A DNA stretch of 64,000 nucleotides from Algoriphagus resistens. GTDB lineage: Bacteria; Bacteroidota; Bacteroidia; Cytophagales; Cyclobacteriaceae. Of this stretch, positions 35,890-43,088 are shown in pieces. Positions within the stretch are counted from its first letter, which is position 1; each line of letters opens with the position of its first letter. The notes under the pieces were generated by a model. The model did no database searches, had not been told where the DNA came from, and worked only from the letters and a program-made list of their open reading frames with translations. The stretch lies in the NCBI RefSeq assembly GCF_001442615.1, contig NZ_LMXN01000012.1, positions 1 through 64,000 of the forward strand, written 5' to 3'. A program made the position numbers and the translations under genes.

Positions 35890-36893
35890 AGCTGATCAAA
35901 GCTCTTTCTACCTAATATCTTCCAGTTCCAAAAGATCAGGTTAACATTCCCCCTTCTTTTTATCTCTTTTCTTTCGTCTAATCTGGGGCAAAATTTCTCA
36001 ATGGAATTCTTTTTACGTTTAAAATCCCTGTAAGCATCTACTATAGCTTTCGAAAACTCCTTTTTTCCCTGAATCACAAAACTGATAGCTGCGAGATGCT
36101 CTAACAAAGATTTGACCAGAAAAACCCAGAAAAATTTCCAAGCACGCTCATTTTTATAAACCATGCTCAGACTATTCCGGATATTCAGGTACATTTTCCT
36201 TGGACTAGCCCTATCCAATGTGGCTCCTCCAAGATGATATACAGTCACAGTTCCATTATATCCTATCTTCCAGCCTGACTGGCGCATCCTCCAGCAAAGA
36301 TCAATTTCTTCCATATGGGCAAAAAAATCTGAGTCAAAGCCGGACATTTCATGGAAAACTGATGCATCCACCACCATGCATGCACCTGAAGACCAATCTA
36401 CATCAATGGTATCATTGTAAATCCCTCTGTCCTTTTCGATAGTATCCCAAATTCTCCCCCTGCAATACGGATACCCGTAAGCATCCAAAAAACCACCCCC
36501 AGCTCCTGCATAATCAAATGTATCCCGCTCTTTCCAAGAAAGGATCTTAGGCTGAAGTGCAGCGTATTCAGGATGGACTTCCATCCAACAGATAAGATTT
36601 ACGTCCCAGGCTGCAGTAACCTCCACATCGGAATTCAACAGGATATAATAATCGTATTGGCCTCTTATGCGGGTAAGTCCCTGGTTGTATCCACCAGTAT
36701 AGCCGAAATTTTCAGAAAGTTTGATTTGCTGAATCTGTGGATAATGCTCTGTCAAAAAATCAAGTGAAGCATCTGTACTTGAATTATCTACCACCCAAAC
36801 GTCAAAAGTACTATGCATACAAACGGAAGGAAGAAATGTTTTCAGCATTTCTTCCCCGTTGTAATTCAGTATGACGATGGCGCAGGATTTCAA
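35886..36893 (-). CDS. Glycosyltransferase family 2
   Basis: This 335-residue GT-A enzyme has the nucleotide-sugar site IVILNYNGEEMLKTFLPSV, then WVVDNSSTDASLDFL. The metal-binding motif region is LLNSDVEVTAAWDVNL. FDSDFFAHMEEIDLCWRMRQSGWKIGYNG contains the family's ED-W acceptor-side motif. It resembles rhamnosyltransferase-like GT2 proteins. A membrane-proximal basic tail follows. It probably decorates surface polysaccharide, and no other glycan genes lie close by. Confidence 0.9.
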   Translation of the reverse strand: MKSCAIVILNYNGEEMLKTFLPSVCMHSTFDVWVVDNSSTDASLDFLTEHYPQIQQIKLSENFGYTGGYNQGLTRIRGQYDYYILLNSDVEVTAAWDVNLICWMEVHPEYAALQPKILSWKERDTFDYAGAGGGFLDAYGYPYCRGRIWDTIEKDRGIYNDTIDVDWSSGACMVVDASVFHEMSGFDSDFFAHMEEIDLCWRMRQSGWKIGYNGTVTVYHLGGATLDRASPRKMYLNIRNSLSMVYKNERAWKFFWVFLVKSLLEHLAAISFVIQGKKEFSKAIVDAYRDFKRKKNSIEKFCPRLDERKEIKRRGNVNLIFWNWKILGRKSFDQL

Positions 36894-37005
36894 CTGGTTG
36901 TTCTTGTTTTTGCAACGATTAGGCAGCCTGTCCTGAACTGGTTTCGGGAGAACCTCTCAATCCGGATAATCATCCTTCTGTGTGTTGCTTGCAACATGAC
37001 CGATT

Positions 37006-37341
37006 TCATCCAAACATCCCGCCCAGATCCATTCCGGGGATATTTGGAATCATACCTTCAGTAGCTGCTTTCATTTCTGCCTTGATTTTGACTTCGATGG
37101 CTGTCATTGCAATATTAGTGGCAGCGACGATCAGGTCACTCAGCATTTCCTTGTCCTTGGGAGAAAGCAGAGAATCATCGAATTCTATGCTTACTACCTT
37201 CCTATCTCCATTCACAGTTACTTTCACCATTCCAGCTCCGGATTCCCCGGTTGCCGTTAGATGCACAAGCTTAGCCTGCGTTTCTTTGATTTTTGCCTGG
37301 GCTTCTTTCACTTTGCCCATCATACCCATGATATCAAACAT
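37006..37341 (-). CDS. YbaB/EbfC family nucleoid-associated protein
   Basis: This 111-residue protein has the YbaB pattern: MGKVKEAQAKIKETQAKLVHLTATGESGAGMVKVTVNGDRKVVSIEFDDSLL, then LSDLIVAATNIAMTAIEVKIKAEM. The N-terminal helix pairs in a dimer that binds DNA. The C-terminus is glycine- and methionine-rich. It lies 42 bp downstream of hisS on the same strand, so co-transcription is likely. Confidence 0.92.
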   Translation of the reverse strand: MFDIMGMMGKVKEAQAKIKETQAKLVHLTATGESGAGMVKVTVNGDRKVVSIEFDDSLLSPKDKEMLSDLIVAATNIAMTAIEVKIKAEMKAATEGMIPNIPGMDLGGMFG

Positions 37342-37383
37342 ATATTCGTCTTAAGCTATTGTCCTATGATTGTAAGTTCAAAT

Positions 37384-38745
37384 TTACTTTAATCGCGCTA
37401 TTACTTCTTCCAAACTTAATGATTCTTGCTCTCCTGTTTCCAGATTTTTCAAGGCAATTTTATTTGCTACGATTTCAGCATCCCCGCATATTCCTACAAA
37501 TGGAATTACTTTCTTCGAAGCAAAATCAAGTTGCTTTTTCATTTTGGACAGCTCTGGATAAAGCTCTGCCTTGATTCCGGCTGCCCTGAATTCCTTTAAT
37601 AAGCCCAGTGCATACACAAAAGCCTTTTGATCAAAGTGCGCTAAGAGAACTTTCGTGCTCTGCACACTATCTTGAGGAAACAAATTGAGTTCTTCCAACA
37701 CATCATACAATCGGTCTACTCCAAACGAGAACCCAACTCCAGACATTCCCGAAAGCCCGAATACTCCGGTAAGATTATCGTATCGACCACCTCCACTGAC
37801 GGATCCGATTGAGACATGGTTTACTTTTACTTCGAATATCGCTCCTGTATAATAAGAAAGTCCACGCGCCAACATGATATCCAACTCTACAAAATCCAGA
37901 TTTTCCCCCATATCAGCCAAGATCCGAAACACCTCTTCCAATTCGTTTACTCCCTGAAGCCCAATTTCACTGTGAGCCAAAAAATCTTTAAGGAATGCCA
38001 ACTTGCCGACTTGATCAGCTTCCAATTTCACTAGCGGAGCCAATTTCTCTATAGAACCAGCAGCGAAACCGCGCTCAACTAATTCTTCCTTGACCTTTTC
38101 CCAACCAATCTTATCCAGCTTATCTATCGCCACGCAAAGCGGACCTTCTTTGCCAGCTTCACCTATTGCCTCAGAAATCCCTGTCAGCACTTTCCGGTTG
38201 TTCAGTTTGATGCAGTAATCGTTTAGTTTCAACTGCTTGAAAACAGATCTAATCATCAGGATTATCTCTGCCTCGCAAAGCAAACTATCTGTCCCTACCA
38301 CGTCTGCGTCACACTGATAAAATTCCCTATACCTTCCTTTCTGTGGCCTATCTGCACGCCACACAGGCTGTATCTGAAAGCGTTTGAATGGAAAAGTCAG
38401 CTCATTTCTATTCATCACTACAAAACGAGCAAAAGGAACTGTCAGATCATAACGTAAGCCTTTCTCGGAAACCTTCGTCAGTGTTTGTTTGTAGCCATGC
38501 TGTAAATCATTTTCAGTGACATTTTTTAAATAGTCTCCACTATTTAAAATCTTAAACAGCAGCTGATCTCCTTCATCACCGTATTTCCCGGTTAAAGTGC
38601 TGAGGTTCTCCATAGCCGGAGTCTCGATCTGATTATAGCCAAAAAGTTGAAAAGTTCCTTTTATTGTATTTAGGATATAATTTCTTCTGGCCATCTGGAT
38701 AGTCCCAAAATCCCGGGTTCCTTTTGGCAGACTTGGCTTTTGCAT
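37384..38745 (-). CDS. hisS: Histidyl-tRNA synthetase
   Basis: This 453-residue class II synthetase starts MQKPSLPKGTRDFG. Motif 2 is FKRFQIQPVWRADRPQKGRYREFYQCDADVVG, after the ATP-site RYDLTVPFARFV. The histidine-binding LARGLSYYTGAIFEV and the motif 3 region SGVGFSFGVDRLYDVLEE are intact. A C-terminal anticodon-binding domain occupies about 355-453. Essential for translation. Its promoter must lie in the short divergent gap to the 47-residue basic protein gene. Confidence 0.96.
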   Translation of the reverse strand: MQKPSLPKGTRDFGTIQMARRNYILNTIKGTFQLFGYNQIETPAMENLSTLTGKYGDEGDQLLFKILNSGDYLKNVTENDLQHGYKQTLTKVSEKGLRYDLTVPFARFVVMNRNELTFPFKRFQIQPVWRADRPQKGRYREFYQCDADVVGTDSLLCEAEIILMIRSVFKQLKLNDYCIKLNNRKVLTGISEAIGEAGKEGPLCVAIDKLDKIGWEKVKEELVERGFAAGSIEKLAPLVKLEADQVGKLAFLKDFLAHSEIGLQGVNELEEVFRILADMGENLDFVELDIMLARGLSYYTGAIFEVKVNHVSIGSVSGGGRYDNLTGVFGLSGMSGVGFSFGVDRLYDVLEELNLFPQDSVQSTKVLLAHFDQKAFVYALGLLKEFRAAGIKAELYPELSKMKKQLDFASKKVIPFVGICGDAEIVANKIALKNLETGEQESLSLEEVIARLK

Positions 38746-38864
38746 AGCTTGTTTTTTGGTGATTAGCTGCCAAATTTATTCAAAAAAAAGGAAATGCTCC
38801 CTGATATCGGGAAAGTCCAGCAATTAAATCCCAAAATAATTTAGGCTTAAAAGAAATGTTTATT

Positions 38865-38872
38865 TACTTTTG
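38865..38872 (+). promoter_or_regulatory. Candidate -7 box (TACTTTTG) for the 47-residue gene
   Basis: This TAnnTTTG-type octamer lies 39 bp upstream of the ATG at 38912, inside the decamer TTACTTTTGC shared with prs, ffh and the 62.4 kb methyltransferase gene. Confidence 0.45.
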
Positions 38873-38911
38873 CGACTCGTTTCGAAACAATACTATTAAA
38901 AATATACGACC

Positions 38912-39055
38912 ATGGCAGTTACTACACTGAAGAGAAAACTTAAAAGAAAAAGACAATCTCAGACCACACGTGTGATTAAGATCAAGCAATTGTCTGCTCA
39001 GCCTGTAATCAGAAACGTGGACGTTGAAGAGCTGAAGAAGTCTTTCGCGAAATAA
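38912..39055 (+). CDS. Small basic conserved-looking protein, 47 residues
   Basis: The frame MAVTTLKRKLKRKRQSQ continues with TTRVIKIKQLSAQPVIRNVD and VEELKKSFAK before TAA. The N-terminal half is strongly basic (KRKLKRKR), suggesting RNA or DNA contact. The C-terminal half is an ordinary helix. Coding status is supported by a proposed -7 box 39 bp upstream, a good terminator 24 bases after the stop and clean codon usage. I do not recognise a named family. Its position opposite hisS and its size suggest a ribosome- or nucleoid-associated role, but this is speculation. Confidence 0.75.
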   Translation: MAVTTLKRKLKRKRQSQTTRVIKIKQLSAQPVIRNVDVEELKKSFAK

Positions 39056-39078
39056 TTTTTATTTCTGCAAAAACATTG

Positions 39079-39106
39079 AAGGCGGTCATATTGATCGCCT
39101 TTTTTC
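39079..39106 (+). terminator. Intrinsic terminator after the 47-residue gene
   Basis: AAGGCG and CGCCTT arms (with GT/AT inner pairing around CATATTG) are followed by a T-run. It closes the small gene's transcript. Confidence 0.85.
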
Positions 39107-39189
39107 GTTTCAAGTCTCCTATGCACAGAGTTCGATAGGGTAATACAGCTTAAGACTTTCCCTATACTTTGATTTTCAATGAAATAGAC

Positions 39190-39209
39190 AAAAAAAAAAA
39201 AAAAAAAAA
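39190..39209. repeat. Homopolymer of 20 adenines
   Basis: A run of twenty A interrupts the gap between the small gene's terminator and the phosphoesterase gene. Such tracts are slippage-prone and may also carry sequencing length error. Directly downstream an open frame reads NTAEESDTKTAVKAASIKL and then TTEAAN before a stop; see findings. No other feature was seen in 39107-39317. Confidence 0.9.
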
Positions 39210-39317
39210 CACGGCAGAGGAGTCCGATACGAAGACTGCAGTTAAGGCTGCATCTATTAAACTTACTACTGAGGCCGCTAACTGAGACTACTTCTCACCT
39301 TTCCCCACTCACAATTT

Positions 39318-39827
39318 TCACAAAACCTTGCCTCTTTTCCCCAACTCCACCACGCTGAGATTTCTTAGTTGTCCGGCTTCCAATTCGAAAAGCAGCATAG
39401 TCCGTATCACATGAAACCCACTTTGTCCTATAGCTCCAGGATTCATGTAGAGACAATTCGCAGTCTTATCAAATTCCACTTTGCAAATATGGGAATGACC
39501 ACAGATAAAAAGGTCAGGGGCTGACTCCTTGATTTTGGATTTGATCCCTTTGGCATAGCGGGGAGGTTTGCCCCCGATGTGTGTCATCAGTACCTTCACT
39601 CCTTCGAGCGTAAACTCCTGCCACTCCGGATAAGCCTGCTGCATCTGCATATCATCAATATTCCCATAAACTGCCCGGATGGGTTTGCCAATAGGCAAAT
39701 CTTCCATTACCGCAAAACTCCCGATATCACCTGCATGCCAAATCTCATCAACTTCTTCCAAATAGGCGAGTGTTTTGTGATCTATATAACTATGGGAATC
39801 CGAAATGAGGGCGATCTTGGTAGGCAT
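39318..39827 (-). CDS. Metallophosphoesterase, YfcE/MJ0936 type
   Basis: This 169-residue calcineurin-like enzyme keeps all metal motifs: ISDSHSYID, HAGDIGSF, YGNID, LMTHIGGKP and ICGHSHICKVE. A terminal MNPGAIGQSG segment is also typical. The family consists of small two-metal phosphodiesterases acting on varied substrates. The gene is divergent from the rhodanese gene 69 bp away. Confidence 0.92.
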   Translation of the reverse strand: MPTKIALISDSHSYIDHKTLAYLEEVDEIWHAGDIGSFAVMEDLPIGKPIRAVYGNIDDMQMQQAYPEWQEFTLEGVKVLMTHIGGKPPRYAKGIKSKIKESAPDLFICGHSHICKVEFDKTANCLYMNPGAIGQSGFHVIRTMLLFELEAGQLRNLSVVELGKRGKVL

Positions 39828-39896
39828 TTAAACTTAATCTTGCTAAATTTTCATTTCAATATGAACCATGTACCGTTCAGATCAAACTTCAAAACC

Positions 39897-40301
39897 ATGA
39901 AACTTCAAAAAATTATATTTCTGATCATTGCTCTCTTTCTGGTTAAGATTGACTTTATCCAGGCCCAAACTTCTGAAGCAAAAACAATTAGTGTGACAGA
40001 ATTTGAAGAATTAGCAAAAAACAAAGGTGCCGTTAGGATACTGGATGTCCGAACTCCAGAGGAAATGTCAGAGGGGTATGTGCCTAATGCCAAAAACATA
40101 GACTTCAAAAACGATAATTTCGAAAAGGAAATCTCTAAACTAGATAAAAACAGGACCTATCTTCTTTATTGCAAAACCGGAATTAGGGCCGCAAATGCAG
40201 CCGCAAAAATGAAAGCTGCCGGATTCATGTACATTTATTCCTTAGATGGCGGAATTGACGCTTGGAAAGAAGCTGGAAAACCCATAGAAAAATGGCAGTA
40301 A
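39897..40301 (+). CDS. Exported rhodanese-like sulfurtransferase
   Basis: This 134-residue protein has a signal peptide (MKLQKIIFLIIALFLVKIDF, cleavage near QAQ) and a single rhodanese domain. RILDVRTPEEMSEGYVPNAKNIDF is the CH2A-like region, and LLYCKTGIRAANAAAKMKAAGF holds the active-site cysteine loop CKTGIR. Its 3' end overlaps the aldehyde dehydrogenase start by 10 bp, so the two are coupled. A periplasmic sulfur-transfer or redox role is inferred. Confidence 0.88.
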   Translation: MKLQKIIFLIIALFLVKIDFIQAQTSEAKTISVTEFEELAKNKGAVRILDVRTPEEMSEGYVPNAKNIDFKNDNFEKEISKLDKNRTYLLYCKTGIRAANAAAKMKAAGFMYIYSLDGGIDAWKEAGKPIEKWQ

Positions 40302-41662
40302 TCAAATCAATCAATCCTTATTCGGGAGAATTACTTAAAGAATTCAACTCACTTTCTGAAGAAGATATTGAGAAAAAACTAAGCGTTGGCACAGTCGCAT
40401 TTTCCAGTTGGAAAGAAATTGATTTTGCCAAAAGGGCAGAACTGATGAACAATGCTGCGACAGTATTGAAAGAAAACAGGGAAAAATACGCCAGGATCAT
40501 TTCCCTTGAAATGGGAAAAATACGCAGAGAATCCCTAGCGGAGGTGGACAAGTGCGCTTTGGTGTGCCGGTATTATGCGGAAAAATCTGAAAAACTCCTC
40601 AAAGATGAGCCCGTCGACTTGCCGAATGGTAAAAAAGCCAAAGTTATCCATCAGCCACTTGGAATCATTTTGGCTGTTATGCCCTGGAATTTTCCCTTTT
40701 GGCAGGTATTTCGTTTTGCCGCTCCGACGTTGATGGCCGGAAATGTAGGCGTTTTAAAACACGCATCCAATGTGCCGCAATGTTCATTGGCCATTGAAGA
40801 GGTATTTATTGAAGCGGGATTTCCCGAAGGCATTTTTCAAAGTCTCCTGATTGATTCGGAAACCACAACCAAACTGATAGAAGATCAACGTATCAAAGCT
40901 GTCACTCTTACCGGAAGTGAAAAAGCCGGCTCATCTGTAGCTTCGGCAGCAGGAAAACATATCAAAAAATCACTGCTGGAACTGGGCGGAAGTGATCCAT
41001 TCATCGTGTTGAAGGATGCAGATATTAAGAAAGCCGCGGAAACAGCCGTGAAAGCCAGAATGATAAATTTTGGTCAAAGCTGCATTGCTGCCAAGCGATT
41101 TATTGTCGTAGAAGAGATTTACGAGAAGTTCTTAACACTTTTTGCAGAGAATTTCAAAAGCCTAAAGCAAGGAGATCCTATGGAGGAAGGCTCTGATTTT
41201 GCCTGCATGGCAAGACCTGACTTGGCAGAGGATCTCTACAATCAGGTGAGCAAATCTCTAAAATCGGGAGCGACGCTTATCTGCGGGGGAGAGAAGCCCG
41301 AAAAGGATTCTGCTCTCTTTTCTCCTACTATTCTTGCAGACGTTCCGACTACCGCTCCAGCCTATTACGAAGAGCTATTTGGTCCTGTAGCTACTATCTT
41401 CAAGGTAAAAAATGAAGAAGATGCCATTGCACTCGCCAATGATTCGGAATTTGGACTAGGCGCCTCCATTTGGTGTGAGGACATAGAAAAAGCATCCGGA
41501 CTTGCAGGTAAAATCGAAAGCGGCGCGGTATTTATCAATGCAATGGTAGCGTCCGATCCGCACCTGCCTTTTGGAGGGATAAAAAAATCCGGTTACGGGA
41601 GAGAATTGGGCAGATACGGGATTTTAGAGTTTGTTAATTCAAAAACAGTGTATTTGGGTTAA
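40292..41662 (+). CDS. NAD(P)-dependent aldehyde dehydrogenase (succinate-semialdehyde type)
   Basis: This 456-residue ALDH starts MAVIKSINPYSGELL. PWNFPFWQVFRFAAPTLMAGN binds the cofactor. The general base is E230 in LELGGSDPF and the nucleophile is C264 in GQSCIAAKRF. FGPVATIFKV and a C-terminal LPFGGIKKSGYGRELG are the family's closing motifs. Length and motifs resemble Sad/YneI succinate-semialdehyde dehydrogenases; the true substrate is not determined. It overlaps the rhodanese gene at its start. Confidence 0.9.
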   Translation: MAVIKSINPYSGELLKEFNSLSEEDIEKKLSVGTVAFSSWKEIDFAKRAELMNNAATVLKENREKYARIISLEMGKIRRESLAEVDKCALVCRYYAEKSEKLLKDEPVDLPNGKKAKVIHQPLGIILAVMPWNFPFWQVFRFAAPTLMAGNVGVLKHASNVPQCSLAIEEVFIEAGFPEGIFQSLLIDSETTTKLIEDQRIKAVTLTGSEKAGSSVASAAGKHIKKSLLELGGSDPFIVLKDADIKKAAETAVKARMINFGQSCIAAKRFIVVEEIYEKFLTLFAENFKSLKQGDPMEEGSDFACMARPDLAEDLYNQVSKSLKSGATLICGGEKPEKDSALFSPTILADVPTTAPAYYEELFGPVATIFKVKNEEDAIALANDSEFGLGASIWCEDIEKASGLAGKIESGAVFINAMVASDPHLPFGGIKKSGYGRELGRYGILEFVNSKTVYLG

Positions 41663-41745
41663 TCAATTAGGCATTAAGCATTCTTAATTTTTGGTTTTGG
41701 TCAATTCCTTTCTATTTTTACGAGCCAAAATTTTGTCATAAACTA

Positions 41746-42726
41746 ATGAGAGAAATACAGTTTCGAGAAGCCCTAAGAGAGGCAATGTCTGAAGAAATGA
41801 GACGTGATAAAGACGTTTTTCTGATGGGCGAGGAAGTTGCTGAATATAACGGAGCATACAAAGTATCCCAAGGAATGCTGGATGAATTCGGTCCAGAGCG
41901 GATTTATGACACACCGATTTCCGAGCTTGGATTTTCAGGATTAGCTGTAGGTGCGGCGATGAACGGCTTAAAGCCGATTATCGAGTTCATGACTTTCAAC
42001 TTCTCACTGGTAGCAATAGATCAGATTATCAACTCCGCTGCAAAAATGCTAGCCATGTCCGGCGGGGCCTACAGCGTGCCGGCAGTATTCAGAGGACCTA
42101 CAGGCAATGCAGGCCAATTGGGTGCTACCCACTCATCGAATTTCGAAAACTGGTTTGCAAATACCCCAGGCTTGAAAGTGATCGTCCCTTCGAATCCTTA
42201 CGATGCAAAAGGTCTATTAAAAGCCGCCATCCGGGATCCCGATCCGGTGATCTTTATGGAATCTGAAGTAATGTATTCTGACAAGGGCGAAGTACCTGAG
42301 GGAGAATATCTTCTTCCTATAGGTGTAGCTGAAGTCAAGAGAAAAGGAAAAGATGTTACTGTCATTTCCTTTGGAAAAGTGATGAAAGTTGCATTGGAAG
42401 CTGCTGAAGAAATGGCAAAGGAAGGCATAGAAGCTGAAGTAATTGATCTTCGGACAGTGCGACCGATCGATTACGCTACCTGTCTGGATTCGATAAAGAA
42501 GACCAATCGTGTAGTGATCGTTGAGGAAGCCAACCCAATCGCAGGTATATCATCAGAATTGACTTATCACTTCCAGAGATATGCTTTTGACTACCTGGAC
42601 TCTCCTGTGATACGGGTGAATTCCATGGATATTCCTTTGAGCTACTCTCCAACTTACATTGAGGCTACTTTGCCTAATGTGAAGCGAACCGTAGAAGCGA
42701 TCAAAAAAGTGTGCTACAAAGAGTAG
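41746..42726 (+). CDS. pdhB: Pyruvate dehydrogenase E1 component, beta subunit
   Basis: This 326-residue transketolase-like protein has MREIQFREALREAMSEEMRRDKDVFLMGEEVAEYNGAYKVS, the FELGFSG-type segment SELGFSGLAVGAAMNGLKPIIEFMTFNF, and QLGATHSSNFENWFANTPGLKVIVPSNPYDAKGLLKAAI. All are typical of PdhB. The C-terminal lipoyl-side domain includes VVIVEEANPIAGISSEL. The alpha subunit and E2 genes are not in the window, which is common in Bacteroidota. A strong terminator follows. Confidence 0.95.
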   Translation: MREIQFREALREAMSEEMRRDKDVFLMGEEVAEYNGAYKVSQGMLDEFGPERIYDTPISELGFSGLAVGAAMNGLKPIIEFMTFNFSLVAIDQIINSAAKMLAMSGGAYSVPAVFRGPTGNAGQLGATHSSNFENWFANTPGLKVIVPSNPYDAKGLLKAAIRDPDPVIFMESEVMYSDKGEVPEGEYLLPIGVAEVKRKGKDVTVISFGKVMKVALEAAEEMAKEGIEAEVIDLRTVRPIDYATCLDSIKKTNRVVIVEEANPIAGISSELTYHFQRYAFDYLDSPVIRVNSMDIPLSYSPTYIEATLPNVKRTVEAIKKVCYKE

Positions 42727-42741
42727 ACGTACTGAAATCCT

Positions 42742-42786
42742 AAAAAAGCCCGACTTCATCAGAAAATGGAAGCCGGGCTTTTTTTT
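42742..42786 (+). terminator. Intrinsic terminator of pdhB
   Basis: AAGCCCGACTTC pairs with GAAGCCGGGCTT (one mismatch) across an 11-base loop and is followed by eight T. Confidence 0.9.
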
Positions 42787-43012
42787 GTAGTAAGTATTTA
42801 GACACAGGATAGTATTGACTTCAAGACCTGAAAAAGAGCGAGATTCATGACATTAGGATCAAGAGCCAAATTTCAGGTTCACAAGTCACTAGGCTTGAGT
42901 CAAAATTGATATATTTTCTAAATTCAGACCGACTCCCTATGCACAGGCGTTATCAATGAATCAAAAGAAATACCTGCGTTCTCCTACCGAAAACGTTAGC
43001 GTCCCCTGCGGT

Positions 43013-43054
43013 AAAAACAAAAAAAGCCCGCCTTCATCTGAAAGCGGGTTTTTT
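43013..43054 (-). terminator. Intrinsic terminator of the TonB receptor gene
   Basis: AAAAAGCCCGC pairs with GCGGGTTTTTT (including one G-U). On the minus strand it is followed by a long U-rich run. It sits 35 bases after the receptor's stop. The 42787-43012 stretch before it shows no gene. Confidence 0.85.
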
Positions 43055-43088
43055 CTCTTGTAACCCAATCTACTATTTACTTTCTTAA

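Noticed and set aside
39579..39896. Long N-terminal extension of the rhodanese frame
   Set aside because: It would run antisense through the phosphoesterase gene; the start at 39897 gives a normal signal peptide.
42830..42870. GAGATTCATGACATTAGG resembling the repeat's GATTTCATGTGACC segment
   Set aside because: Too short, no flanking repeat blocks, and no ATAAACAC end.
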